A stretch of 36,623 bases of DNA from the NCBI GenBank assembly GCA_022841915.1, contig JALHQN010000032.1:1-36623 (forward strand). The letters run 5' to 3'. Of the stretch, positions 8,294-18,043 are shown in pieces. The stretch comes from Burkholderiales bacterium. GTDB taxonomy: Bacteria > Pseudomonadota > Gammaproteobacteria > Burkholderiales > WYBJ01. The notes beneath the pieces are model-generated. The model saw nothing but the letters and a program-made list of their open reading frames with translations, did no database searches and was not told the origin of the DNA. Position 1 is the stretch's first letter. The number at the start of each line of letters is the position of its first letter. A program made the position numbers and the translations under genes.

Positions 8294-9703
8294 TCATGCA
8301 GCCCTCGCGCTCGGCCTCGCCGGAGTGTCTTTCTCGCCGAGATCCCAGAACAACCCTGCCATGATCTGCATGCCTTCGCGCAGGATCGAGCCGAGCACGT
8401 GCTCGTCGGGCGCGTGTTGGCTGCACCCGGCATACGAGTGCGGCACCCAGAGCGTCGGCAGCCCGAGCACGTCGGCGAAGCACTCGTTGGGCAGCGAACC
8501 ACCGAGATTGGGCAGCACAGCGGGACGAATGCCGGTGCTGCGTTCGATGGACTGCGCTGCCCAGCGCACCCAGGGATTGGCAGGATCCAGTCGTGTCGCT
8601 GCCATGAAACTCTTGCGTGACAGCGCCAGTTGCACCATGGGGAAACCCTGCGCGTCCAAGTGACGCCGCAGCGCGGGCACAAGCGCTTCCGGATCCGTTC
8701 CGGCGACGAACCGGATCTGACAATTGGCGACCGCATGCCCCGGTATGGCGTTCACCGGGTTGTCCGGATTTCCGGTGCGGAAAGCCAGCACCTCGAAGGT
8801 ATTCCAGCCGAATACCTTTTCGGCGCGGCTCAAGCCCGGCTCGCCCCACCAGTCATCCACGCTCGGTTCACCTTCGATGGGCTCCACCGGGCAGTCCTGC
8901 AGCGCTTTGCGCACCGAGTCGGCGATCGACTGCGGCAGAATTTCGCGCGCGAGCACCTTGCCTTCGGGCGATACGATGCTCGCCAGCGCGTGAGCAAGCA
9001 CGATGCCGGGATTGGCCAGTAGTCCACCCCAATTGCCGGAATGATTGGCGCCCTCGCGGAACCGCACGGTGAGGGTCACGTTCAGCGCGCCGCGCGACCC
9101 GAGGAACAGGGTCGGGCGTTTCGCATTGAGCCGCGGCCCGTCTGATGCGATGAAGACGTCTGCCTTGAGCCGCTCGCGCTCACGCTCGCACACTGCGCGC
9201 AGGCCCGGCGACCCGAGCTCTTCGCCGGTCTCCATCAGCACCTTGACGTTGAATCCCAGGCGTCCGCGCGCCTGCAACACGCTGGCCATCGCCGCCATGT
9301 TGATCGAATGCTGCCCTTTGTTGTCCGCCGCCCCCCGGCCGTAATACCGATCGCCCTCTTGCACCAGGTCCCAGGGGCTCAGCCCGCTGCGCCATTGTTC
9401 CTCGAGACCGCGAATCACGTCGCCGTGGCCGTAGGTCAGCACCGTGGGCAGGTGCTCGTCCTCGATGCGCTCGGCAATGAGCATCGGTCCCGCGCCTTCG
9501 ACCGGGTTGTCGATCAGCTCGCTGGTGAAACCCATGCTCGCGAGCGCGGGCGCGATCTCCTCGCTCAAGTAGGTGGTCAGGTGTGCACGACTGGCCGGAA
9601 TCTGGCTCTCGGAGCGTATGGCCACGCGACGCTTGATGTCCTCGAGCAGGCGGCCTTCGTCGTAATAGACCGTTGCCTTCGAGATCGCGGACTCCCTGGT
9701 CAT
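8294..9703 (-). CDS. M20-family metallopeptidase (ArgE/DapE/carnosinase-like)
   Basis: 469 residues from ATG 9703, with AGAGG 9 bases upstream; a second ATG at 9712 sits directly on that site and is less likely. The metal-binding pattern of M20 enzymes is present: GHGD with His93 and Asp95, Asp127 in GRGAADNKGQH, the general base/metal Glu pair in METGEELGS (Glu161, Glu162), an Asp in IASDGPR, and a late His in QHAPDE. The central dimerisation (lid) domain lies about residues 205-345, with HSGNWGG. It likely hydrolyses a dipeptide or N-acyl amino acid in the cytoplasm; the true substrate cannot be read from sequence. An intrinsic terminator lies about 65 bases in front of the start. Confidence 0.9.
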   Translation of the reverse strand: MTRESAISKATVYYDEGRLLEDIKRRVAIRSESQIPASRAHLTTYLSEEIAPALASMGFTSELIDNPVEGAGPMLIAERIEDEHLPTVLTYGHGDVIRGLEEQWRSGLSPWDLVQEGDRYYGRGAADNKGQHSINMAAMASVLQARGRLGFNVKVLMETGEELGSPGLRAVCERERERLKADVFIASDGPRLNAKRPTLFLGSRGALNVTLTVRFREGANHSGNWGGLLANPGIVLAHALASIVSPEGKVLAREILPQSIADSVRKALQDCPVEPIEGEPSVDDWWGEPGLSRAEKVFGWNTFEVLAFRTGNPDNPVNAIPGHAVANCQIRFVAGTDPEALVPALRRHLDAQGFPMVQLALSRKSFMAATRLDPANPWVRWAAQSIERSTGIRPAVLPNLGGSLPNECFADVLGLPTLWVPHSYAGCSQHAPDEHVLGSILREGMQIMAGLFWDLGEKDTPARPSARAA

Positions 9704-9748
9704 GGTGTGCATCCTCTTCTGCGTTGTTGACCCGCTCGCCTGCACGGT

Positions 9749-9764
9749 CGGTGCGAAGGCACCG
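9749..9764 (-). promoter_or_regulatory. Second hairpin in the M20 leader
   Basis: CGGTGC-GAAG-GCACCG, a perfect 6-bp stem with a 4-base loop. It lies between the upstream terminator (9770-9796) and the M20 ribosome binding site. Possible role in RNA stability or attenuation; function inferred only. Confidence 0.3.
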
Positions 9765-9769
9765 TACAG

Positions 9770-9796
9770 AAAAAAGGCCGCGGGGTTGCCGCGGCC
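9770..9796 (-). terminator. Rho-independent terminator after the 46-codon gene and before M20
   Basis: Read on the minus strand, GGCCGCGG (9796-9789) and CCGCGGCC (9783-9776) form a perfect 8-bp GC stem with a 5-base loop, followed by six T (9775-9770). It ends any transcript from the promoter at 10074-10102, or acts as an attenuator ahead of the M20 gene. Confidence 0.85.
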
Positions 9797-9887
9797 TCGG
9801 TACAGCAAACGTTCGACTGCCTGTTCTCGCGCCGGCTCTCGGGCTACAAGCCTTGGGCCCGGCGGCGAATTCGTCGAAGGTGCAAGC

Positions 9888-10028
9888 TCAGCTAACCTTT
9901 ACCCTTACGGTGCGGGTCATGCCTTGCTGCTGTGATCCGTCGGCCGACTTCGCGCTTACCAAAGCCAACGCGGCGCCACTCGTCATCTGCGAAACGACGG
10001 TAGCGATGCTGAGCAATCGACTAGACAT
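9888..10028 (-). CDS. 46-residue small protein or leader peptide with very strong SD
   Basis: The ATG at 10028 is preceded by AAAGGAGGTGATCC, essentially complementary to the whole 16S 3' tail, with 7 bases between AGGAGG and the ATG. The peptide starts [20 protein letters not shown] and continues as a hydrophobic stretch ending near ALVSA, resembling a weak signal peptide. The remainder is a polar tail with QQQ and [10 protein letters not shown] do not recognise a family. It has its own plausible promoter (10074-10102) and a terminator about 90 bases after its stop. It could be a small exported or membrane peptide, or a leader peptide controlling the downstream M20 gene. No run of one amino acid typical of classical attenuation is present. 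Confidence 0.55.
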   Translation of the reverse strand: MSSRLLSIATVVSQMTSGAALALVSAKSADGSQQQGMTRTVRVKVS

Positions 10029-10073
10029 CGGATCACCTCCTTTCTCGAGAGAACCGGCACATGCCGTGATACG

Positions 10074-10102
10074 AAGATAGCAGAGCAAAACAGCGATCAC
10101 AA
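10074..10102 (-). promoter_or_regulatory. Sigma-70-like promoter for the 46-codon gene
   Basis: On the minus strand TTGTGA (10102-10097), a 17-base spacer and TATCTT (10079-10074): 4 of 6 matches in each hexamer with ideal spacing. The implied transcript start near 10067 gives a short leader ending in the strong SD. Confidence 0.45.
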
Positions 10103-10157
10103 TCCAGCTTCGCCCATCGAAGCGATGAACAGCGGCTGGCCGATACCTCTTATTTGC

Positions 10158-10187
10158 CTGTTCGAACAGCCTGACTTTCTGTATAGT
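10158..10187 (+). promoter_or_regulatory. Possible rhlE promoter with palindromic operator
   Basis: TATAGT at 10182-10187 (5 of 6 to the -10 consensus). No good -35 is found; a perfect 12-base palindrome CTGTTCGAACAG (10158-10169) occupies the -35 region. A start near 10194 would give an untranslated leader of about 150 bases before the rhlE start codon. Confidence 0.35.
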
Positions 10188-10346
10188 GGCCGCTCGAGTC
10201 TAGTCGTCGCATCATCCGGTCTGCGGCGCAGCACCTTCGCGGTAGTTCAAAGAACCCCCTCGAACGTCTTCATTCATCGAAAGAGTTGTCTGCCTGAACC
10301 GGTTCTGAAGGCGCATCGCCTCTGCAGGCCGATCCAGGAGAATTAT

Positions 10347-11819
<1,473 letters not shown>

Positions 11820-11864
11820 CCTTCGCTTAGCGGGCCTGGCGCAGATCACGTGCCAGCCTGCGAC

Positions 11865-11896
11865 AAAAAAAGGCCGCATCGCTGCGGCCTTTTTTT
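11865..11896. terminator. Bidirectional Rho-independent terminator
   Basis: A-run (11865-11871), GGCCGCA (11872-11878), TCGC loop, TGCGGCC (11883-11889), T-run (11890-11896). Symmetric, so it serves both rhlE (plus) and the FAH-family gene (minus), which converge here. Confidence 0.93.
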
Positions 11897-11962
11897 CGTT
11901 CGTCTCTGCCCGATATCTTCCGTCAGAGATTCACCCCACGGATGTAACCGGGATCGAAGCTG

Positions 11963-12904
11963 TCAGACGAGCGTCACTTCGAGTGTGCCCAACTTCTCGA
12001 TGGTCGTCGTGACCTTGTCCCCCGCCTTCAACCAGACGCGCTTCTTCTCCGGATAGCCCAGAATGACGCCGGAGGGCGTCCCGGTGAAAATGATGTCGCC
12101 CGGCTTGAGCGTGAGGTAGCGAGAGCAGTAGCTCACGATGTGCGCGCAGTGATAAATCATGTCTGCCGTGTTCTCGGACTGGCGCAGCTTGCCGTTGACC
12201 CGCGTCTCGACCTGGAGCGCATTCGGATTCGGGATCTGGTCGGCCGTGACGAGCCACGGCCCGATGGGCGCGAAGCCGTCCTGTATTTTGCCCAGCATCC
12301 ACTGGCTCGTGCGCATTTGCAGATCGCGCGCCGACAGATCGTTGCCATTGCAATAGCCGAACACATACTTCAATGCATCCTTCTCGGCCACGTTCACCGC
12401 CTTGCGGCCCATGACGATGACAAGCTCGACCTCATAGTCGAACTGTTTTGCCGCCTCTTTCGGCAGCAGCTTGATCTTCGAGCCGTGGCCCGACAGGGCG
12501 TTGGCGAACTTGCTGAACAGGATCGGCACCGGCGGTATCGCCATGCCTGCTTCCTCGGCGTGCTTGCGGTAATTCAAGCCGACGCAAAGAATCTTCTCAG
12601 GTCGTGGCACCACGGGCGCGAAGCGGGCGCGGCTCTCCGCGACGATTGCGTCTTTCCCGCGCGGATCGGACAGCGTCTTCTCGATGAGCTTGCCGAGCGG
12701 CGCGCAGTCCGCGCCTTCGATGACCGCGTGGATGTCGGTGGGCACCTTGGCGCGAAAAATCGCTGCCGCCTTGGCCACATCCACGATGCCTCGGTCGGTC
12801 TTCACGCCGAGGGTCGCCCCTTCACTCCCGGCCAATGTACAAAAAGTCATGTTCCGTGCCCGCACGGTCTTGCTCGCCACCTTCTTCGTCGCCGCTTTGG
12901 CCAT
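11963..12904 (-). CDS. Fumarylacetoacetate hydrolase (FAH) family protein
   Basis: 313 residues from ATG 12904, which has a GGGGGCAGG stretch just upstream; ATG 12850 would remove a Lys/Ala-rich leader (MAKAATKKVASK) and is a credible alternative. The FAH fold is clear: LCVGLNYRKHAEE, then the metal-binding acidic residues in FDYEVELVIVMG (Glu-x-Glu), the Asp in GYCNGNDLSARDLQ, and the closing GDIIFTGTPSGV. Family members cleave or decarboxylate C-C bonds in beta-diketo or acylpyruvate compounds of aromatic breakdown, e.g. HpcE-type decarboxylase or acylpyruvase. The substrate is not evident, as no catabolic genes lie beside it. Confidence 0.9.
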   Translation of the reverse strand: MAKAATKKVASKTVRARNMTFCTLAGSEGATLGVKTDRGIVDVAKAAAIFRAKVPTDIHAVIEGADCAPLGKLIEKTLSDPRGKDAIVAESRARFAPVVPRPEKILCVGLNYRKHAEEAGMAIPPVPILFSKFANALSGHGSKIKLLPKEAAKQFDYEVELVIVMGRKAVNVAEKDALKYVFGYCNGNDLSARDLQMRTSQWMLGKIQDGFAPIGPWLVTADQIPNPNALQVETRVNGKLRQSENTADMIYHCAHIVSYCSRYLTLKPGDIIFTGTPSGVILGYPEKKRVWLKAGDKVTTTIEKLGTLEVTLV

Positions 12905-13061
12905 CCTGCCCCCGCTGTTGGAATTGTTTGTCTGCCTGCGTACATCCGCAGGCGCTGCTAGCGCGCGAGTCAACCATACCGGGGGCCGGCGCGTCAACGT
13001 AGGTCCCGAGAGCCCGCAGTCCGTTTGGCACGGAATGATCGGAGTCCGCCGCCGCTACCAG

Positions 13062-13067
13062 TACAAT
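13062..13067 (+). promoter_or_regulatory. Possible -10 for ettA
   Basis: TACAAT, 5 of 6 to consensus, about 50 bases upstream of the ettA start. No acceptable -35 was found at 16-18 bases. Confidence 0.3.
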
Positions 13068-13117
13068 CGGGGGATATCCCGCCGGTCCGGCCGGCCCAAC
13101 AGGAATGGATTCCACGC

Positions 13118-14791
13118 ATGGCCCAGTATGTCTATACGATGCGGCGCGTCAGCAAGACCGTGCCGCCCAAACGCGTCATTCTGAAAGACATCTCCCTCTC
13201 CTTCTTCCCCGGCGCCAAGATCGGTGTGCTGGGCCTGAACGGCTCCGGCAAATCCAGCCTGCTGAGAATCATGGCCGGCGTGGACAAGGAGTTCGACGGC
13301 GACGCGATTCCGATGCCCAACATGCGCATCGGCTTCCTGCCTCAGGAACCGCAACTCGATGAAGACAAGGATGTTCGCGGCAACGTCGAGCAAGGCGTCG
13401 GCGACACCATTGCCCTCATCCATCGCTTCAACGAAATCAGCGAACTCTTCGCCCAGCCGATGGAGGACGACGAGATGAATCGCCTGCTCGAGGAGCAGGG
13501 TGAACTGCAGTCCAAGCTCGATGCGACGCAAGGCTGGGAGATCGAGCGTCGCCTCGAGATTGCAGCCGAGGCGCTGCGCTTGCCGCCATGGGATGCCCCC
13601 GTCAGCAAGCTGTCGGGCGGTGAACGGCGCCGAGTTGCCTTGTGCCGCCTGCTGCTCTCCGAACCCGACATGCTGCTGCTCGACGAACCGACCAACCACC
13701 TGGACGCCCTGTCGGTGCAGTGGCTGGAGCAGTTCCTGGAACGCTATGCCGGCACGGTAATCGCGGTGACCCACGATCGCTACTTCCTCGACAATGTCGC
13801 CGGCTGGATTCTCGAACTCGATCGCGGCCACGGCATTCCCTGGGAGGGCAATTATTCGTCCTGGCTGGAGCAGAAGGAACAGCGCCTGCAGACGGAGGCC
13901 AAGCAAGAGGCTGCGCGCATCAAGGCAATGAAGCAGGAACTCGAGTGGGTGCGCTCCAACCCCAAGGCCAGGCAGGCCAAGAGCAAGGCGCGTCTTGCCC
14001 GCTTCGAGGAACTCTCCTCGGCCGAGTTCCAGGAGCGCAACGAAACCAATGAAATCTACATTCCGCCCGGCCCGCGTCTGGGCGGCCTGGTGATCGAAGC
14101 CCAGGAATTGAAGAAGGCATTCGGCGACAAACTTCTGTTCGAGGATTTGAGCTTCAAGCTGCCTCCGGGCGGCATCGTCGGCATCATCGGACCGAACGGC
14201 GCCGGCAAGACCACCCTCTTTCGCATGCTGGTCGGCACCGAGACGCCCGACGCGGGTACCCTGCGCGTCGGCGACACCGTGAAGATCGCCTACGTCGACC
14301 AGAGCCGCGACAGCCTTGCAGCGGACAAGACCGTCTGGGACGAAATTTCCGATGGGCTCGACAACATTCAAGTCGGCACCTATCAGACCGGGAGCCGCGG
14401 CTACGTGGCGCGATTCAACTTCCGCGGCGGCGACCAGCAGAAGCTCGTGGGCGATTTGTCGGGCGGCGAGCGCAATCGCGTCCACCTCGCCAAGCTGCTC
14501 AAGAGCGGCGGCAACCTGCTTCTGCTCGACGAGCCGACCAACGATCTCGATGTCGAGACTTTGCGCGCCCTCGAAGAGGCGCTGCTCGATTTTCCAGGCT
14601 GCGCGGTCGTGATATCGCACGATCGCTGGTTCCTGGACCGGGTCGCCACGCACATCCTCGCGTTCGAGGGCGATAGTCAGGCGGTCTGGTTCGAAGGCAA
14701 CTATGCCGATTACATCGAAGACAGACGCAAGCGACTGGGCGACGACGCCGACAATCCCCATCGCATCCGCTACCGCCCCCTGATGGGCTGA
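13118..14791 (+). CDS. ettA: Energy-dependent translational throttle protein EttA (ABC-F)
   Basis: 557 residues, matching E. coli EttA (555). The ATG at 13118 begins MAQYVYTMRRVSK, the family's usual N terminus. ABC domain 1: Walker A GLNGSGKS (39-46), signature LSGGER (165-170), Walker B LLLLDEPTNHLD (about 186-196). The interdomain linker (about 245-305) is a long charged helix pair with KQELEWVRSNPKARQAKSKARL, the P-site tRNA interaction motif. ABC domain 2: GPNGAGKT (358-365), LSGGER (447-452), LDEPTNDLD (470-478). It binds the ribosomal E site and gates the first elongation step according to energy state. The phosphatase gene follows after 17 bases. Confidence 0.97.
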   Translation: MAQYVYTMRRVSKTVPPKRVILKDISLSFFPGAKIGVLGLNGSGKSSLLRIMAGVDKEFDGDAIPMPNMRIGFLPQEPQLDEDKDVRGNVEQGVGDTIALIHRFNEISELFAQPMEDDEMNRLLEEQGELQSKLDATQGWEIERRLEIAAEALRLPPWDAPVSKLSGGERRRVALCRLLLSEPDMLLLDEPTNHLDALSVQWLEQFLERYAGTVIAVTHDRYFLDNVAGWILELDRGHGIPWEGNYSSWLEQKEQRLQTEAKQEAARIKAMKQELEWVRSNPKARQAKSKARLARFEELSSAEFQERNETNEIYIPPGPRLGGLVIEAQELKKAFGDKLLFEDLSFKLPPGGIVGIIGPNGAGKTTLFRMLVGTETPDAGTLRVGDTVKIAYVDQSRDSLAADKTVWDEISDGLDNIQVGTYQTGSRGYVARFNFRGGDQQKLVGDLSGGERNRVHLAKLLKSGGNLLLLDEPTNDLDVETLRALEEALLDFPGCAVVISHDRWFLDRVATHILAFEGDSQAVWFEGNYADYIEDRRKRLGDDADNPHRIRYRPLMG

Positions 14792-14808
14792 ACGGGAGTC
14801 CACTCGCC

Positions 14809-15492
14809 ATGGCCGATTCCGATCGACATCCGCAAGACGACGCTGGCGAGGCGGCCAGCGTACATACCGAAGTCGTGGTGGTACGCCATGGCGAGACCGT
14901 CTGGAACAGCGAGCGGCGCATGCAAGGCCAGAAGAACAGCGCCTTGTCCGCGCGCGGCCTTGCCCAGGCGCGCGCACTCGGGGCACGCATGCTCGCAGAA
15001 ACTTTCGACCACCTCTACAGCAGCGATCTGGACCGCGCTTACCAGACGGCCCAGGCAATCGCCACGCTGACCGGCCACGAGATCAAGGTCGATCCGCGCC
15101 TGCGCGAGCGCGGGTTCGGGATCTTCGAGGGCCTGAATCGGGAGGAGATGCAACAACGCCACCCCGCCGAGTACGCGCGCTTTCGCGCTCGGGATCCTGA
15201 CTACACCGTGCCGGGTGGCGAAAGTCCGAGACAGTTCTATGAGCGCAGCATGGCCTGTTTCGCGGACATCAGCGCGCGCCACACAGGCTGCCGCATCGTC
15301 ATCGTCGCGCATGGACTGCTGCTCGATTCCCTCTACCGAGCCGCGCACGATCTGGACCTGCTCGCACCGCGCAGCCTCGACCTGATCAATGCCAGCCTCA
15401 ACACCTTCCGCCACGGCGGGGGGCGCTGGCAGATGCTCGCCTGGGGCGATAGCGCGCATCTGGAGAACGTGACGGTCTTCCAGGAAGCATGA
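14809..15492 (+). CDS. Histidine phosphatase family protein (phosphoglycerate mutase-like)
   Basis: 227 residues; GGGAG precedes the ATG. The phosphohistidine motif RHGE is at 26-29, the proton-donor region is RLRERGFGIFEGL, and the second catalytic His lies in IVIVAHGLLLDSL. An extra N-terminal 20 residues are polar. Members are broad phosphatases (GpmB, CobC, YhfR type) acting on small phosphorylated metabolites. The true substrate is unknown. The close spacing after ettA suggests one transcript. Confidence 0.9.
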   Translation: MADSDRHPQDDAGEAASVHTEVVVVRHGETVWNSERRMQGQKNSALSARGLAQARALGARMLAETFDHLYSSDLDRAYQTAQAIATLTGHEIKVDPRLRERGFGIFEGLNREEMQQRHPAEYARFRARDPDYTVPGGESPRQFYERSMACFADISARHTGCRIVIVAHGLLLDSLYRAAHDLDLLAPRSLDLINASLNTFRHGGGRWQMLAWGDSAHLENVTVFQEA

Positions 15493-15595
15493 CCGCATTC
15501 GCGCGACGGCGTTTCCCGGTGCCTCCGACCCATGGCTCGGCGCCGGATCGCGGTATGATCGAACGATCCACCGGCAGATACATGTAAGGAATCCC

Positions 15596-17146
15596 ATGAA
15601 CGGCGCGGAAAGTCTGGTACGCACGCTGATCGCATCCGATGTCAATATGTGCTTCGCGAATCCGGGCACATCGGAGATGCATTTCGTCGCTGCGCTCGAT
15701 CGCGTCGAAGGCATCCGCTGCGTACTCGGTCTGGCCGAAGGCGTCGTCTCGGCTGCCGCGGATGCTTATTACCGAATCGCCGAAAAGCCGGCGGCGACCC
15801 TGCTTCATCTGGGCCCGGGGCTCGGCAACGCCATTTCCAATTTGCATAACGCCAGGAAAGCGCGTTCCGGCATCGTCAACATCGTCGGCGAGCACGCGGG
15901 TTATCACATCGCACACGACGCGCCGCTGACTTGCGACATCGAAGGCCTCGCGAAGCCCGTGTCCCACTGGGTCAAGACCTCCACCGACTCGCGCAGCGTC
16001 GCTGCCGACGGCGCTGCGGCGGTCGAGGCGGCGCGCACCCCGCCCGGTTGCATCGCCACTTTGATTCTGCCCGCAGACACGGCCTGGGGCGAAGCCGACG
16101 GCCCCGCCGTGGCGCGCTCTCCCGTACCGCGCCGCCAGGTGAGCGGCGACGCCATCCGCGCCGGCGCACGGTCCGTGCAGGCCGGCGGCAAGGCGGCGAC
16201 CCTCCTGCTCGGCGGCGACGCCTTGCGCGGCAAGGCGCTCGAGTTCGCCGGGCGCATCGCGGCCAAGACAGGCTGCCGTGTGTATTCCGAGTTCAACACC
16301 GCTCGGCAGGAAAGCGGCGCCGGTCGGGTCGATGCCCCTCGGCTGCCCTTCAATGTCGATCTTGGTCTGGCCATGATGAGCGGCACCACGCAGCTGATCC
16401 TGGTGGGCGCCAAGCCGCCGGTCACCTTCTTCGCCTATCCGGGCAAGCCCAGTACGCTGGTTCCGCCTGGCTGCGCGGTCACCGAAGTCGCCGACGTTGG
16501 CGCGGACTTGCAGCATGCCATGGCCGCGCTTGCCGATGAACTGGGCGCTTCGAAAACGCCGCCCGCGCTGGTGACTTCGTTCGATCCGGGGCCGGAACCG
16601 ACAGGCCAGCCCACCATCGAGGGCATCGCGGCCGCCGTCACGCATCTCATCCCCGAGAACGCGATCATCTGCGACGAGGGCATCACCACCGGACGCAACT
16701 TCGGCGCCCAGACCAAGAACGCGCGTCCGCACGAATGGATGGGCGTCATGGGCGGCTCCATCGGCTGGGGCTTGCCGGCGGGTGTCGGCGCCGCGCTCGC
16801 CGCGCCGGACCGCAAGGTGATCGTCTTCGAAGGCGACGGCAGCGGCATGTACACCAACCAGGCGCTGTGGACGATGGCCCGCGAAAGCCTCGACGTGACC
16901 ATGCTCATCTTCGCCAACCGCTCCTATCAGGTACTGCAGACGGAATTCAAGAATGTCGGTGCGGGGCAGCCCGGCTTCAAAGCGCGCGACATGCTCACGC
17001 TCGACCGCCCCGACCCGGACTGGGTCGCCATCGCTCGCGGTTACGGAGTCGATGCCGGTCGCGCCACCGATCTCGAAGGCCTCATGCGCGAAATGAAGCG
17101 CGGCCTGGCGGTGAATGGCCCCTATCTCGTCGAACTCGTGATCTAG
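15596..17146 (+). CDS. Acetolactate-synthase-like thiamine diphosphate enzyme
   Basis: 516 residues; AAGGA 6-7 bases before the ATG. The N-terminal pyrimidine-binding domain carries the catalytic Glu49 (GLAEGVVSAAADAY). The central domain runs about 185-340. The C-terminal diphosphate-binding domain has GDG at 413-415 and Asn441 25 residues further on (GDG-x25-N). It is usually annotated as acetolactate synthase large subunit, but no regulatory subunit (ilvN/H) is next door and the protein is shorter than IlvB/IlvI. The real activity may be another 2-keto-acid decarboxylation or carboligation. The methyltransferase gene starts 13 bases after its stop, suggesting a two-gene unit. Confidence 0.85.
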   Translation: MNGAESLVRTLIASDVNMCFANPGTSEMHFVAALDRVEGIRCVLGLAEGVVSAAADAYYRIAEKPAATLLHLGPGLGNAISNLHNARKARSGIVNIVGEHAGYHIAHDAPLTCDIEGLAKPVSHWVKTSTDSRSVAADGAAAVEAARTPPGCIATLILPADTAWGEADGPAVARSPVPRRQVSGDAIRAGARSVQAGGKAATLLLGGDALRGKALEFAGRIAAKTGCRVYSEFNTARQESGAGRVDAPRLPFNVDLGLAMMSGTTQLILVGAKPPVTFFAYPGKPSTLVPPGCAVTEVADVGADLQHAMAALADELGASKTPPALVTSFDPGPEPTGQPTIEGIAAAVTHLIPENAIICDEGITTGRNFGAQTKNARPHEWMGVMGGSIGWGLPAGVGAALAAPDRKVIVFEGDGSGMYTNQALWTMARESLDVTMLIFANRSYQVLQTEFKNVGAGQPGFKARDMLTLDRPDPDWVAIARGYGVDAGRATDLEGLMREMKRGLAVNGPYLVELVI

Positions 17147-17158
17147 AGCCTCGCACCG

Positions 17159-17953
17159 ATGAGCGCCAACAGCCCGAAGAAGTTCGATAGCGCCGATGCG
17201 AAACGCATCGACAAGCAGTACGCGGCACCGGCGATGGTCGAGCAGCGACGCCGTACCCTGGAAGCCCTGCGGCTGCAGCCAGGTGAATCGATCCTCGACA
17301 TCGGCTGCGGCCCAGGCTATCTCACGCTCGAGCTTGCGAGGCAGGCGACGCACAACGGACGGGTCATCGGCATCGACACCAGCCAGCCGATGCTCGAGGT
17401 CGCAACGGCGCGATGCGAGGAATTCGGCAACACGAGCTTTCATCTGGCCGATGCGACGTCCCTGCCTTTCGAAGACGCGAGCCTCGATGCCGTGGCCGTC
17501 GTCCAGGTGTATTTGTTCGTGCCCGATCTGACACGCGCTTTCGCTGAGCTCGCACGCGTACTCAAGCCAGGCGGCCGCGCCGTCATCGTCGATACCGACT
17601 GGGATTCCCTGGTCTGGCATTCGAGCGATGCAGCGCGCATGGATCACCACATCGCGCTCTGGAAAAAGCGCTACGTCGACGCGACCGTCGCCCGGCGCTT
17701 TCCGGGATTGATCGGTCGCGCGGGCCTGACGATCGAGCATGCCGATGCCATTCCGATCGTGGAACTGTCCCCCGACGAAGCCACGTACAGCGGCAGTCAA
17801 CTACCGGAGGTGACCAAGTACCTCGCCGGCAAGGGGGGCATCGATCCCGCGCAGGCTCAGGCATGGGAGACGGATTTGCGCGCCTTGGCCACCCAGGGCG
17901 ATTACTTCTTCGCCCTCAACCGCTTCGTGTTCGTGGCCCGCAAACCACGCTAG
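17159..17953 (+). CDS. Class I SAM-dependent methyltransferase
   Basis: 264 residues. Motif I ILDIGCGPGYLTLEL begins at residue 45, the acidic ribose-binding residue is in VIGIDTSQ, motif II in DASLDAVAVVQVYLFVPD, and motif III in ARVLKPGGRAVIVDTDW. The pattern is like UbiE/COQ5-type small-molecule methyltransferases. No substrate is visible. The start lies 13 bases downstream of the ThDP enzyme gene, so the two may act in one pathway. The ATG at 17159 lacks a strong SD, consistent with translational coupling. Confidence 0.88.
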   Translation: MSANSPKKFDSADAKRIDKQYAAPAMVEQRRRTLEALRLQPGESILDIGCGPGYLTLELARQATHNGRVIGIDTSQPMLEVATARCEEFGNTSFHLADATSLPFEDASLDAVAVVQVYLFVPDLTRAFAELARVLKPGGRAVIVDTDWDSLVWHSSDAARMDHHIALWKKRYVDATVARRFPGLIGRAGLTIEHADAIPIVELSPDEATYSGSQLPEVTKYLAGKGGIDPAQAQAWETDLRALATQGDYFFALNRFVFVARKPR

Positions 17954-17972
17954 GCGGTTTCGTTTATGCAAT

Positions 17973-17992
17973 GAAGGGCGCGTTGCGCCTTC
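17973..17992. terminator. Weak hairpin between convergent genes
   Basis: GAAGG-GCGC and GCGC-CTTC arms around GTT, with one bulged G, between the methyltransferase stop and the hypothetical gene on the minus strand. Low confidence; no T-run. Confidence 0.25.
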
Positions 17993-18043
17993 TACGCCGT
18001 CGACATCGTTCGGCCATTCGTCGACGAACTCCGACTGAGGACA

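Noticed and set aside
10029-10045. The plus strand reads GGATCACCTCCTTTCT, identical to a 16S rRNA 3' end.
   Set aside because: No other 16S sequence flanks it. On the minus strand it is the SD of a 46-codon ORF at the right distance, so complementarity to the rRNA tail explains it.
10158-10169. CTGTTCGAACAG as a LexA box.
   Set aside because: The spacing between CTGT and ACAG is too short for the proteobacterial CTG-N10-CAG site, and the gene is not an SOS gene.
10125-10346. Upstream ATG for RhlE giving 74 more residues.
   Set aside because: The extension is unlike helicases and overlaps the promoter; TTG 10347 has AGGAG at ideal spacing.
13055-15058. 667-codon minus-strand frame opposite ettA.
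   Set aside because: Antisense shadow of an unmistakable EttA gene.
15398-17800. Long minus-strand open frame (800 codons) opposite the ThDP enzyme and methyltransferase.
   Set aside because: Antisense shadow; the plus strand carries complete, motif-bearing proteins with ribosome binding sites.
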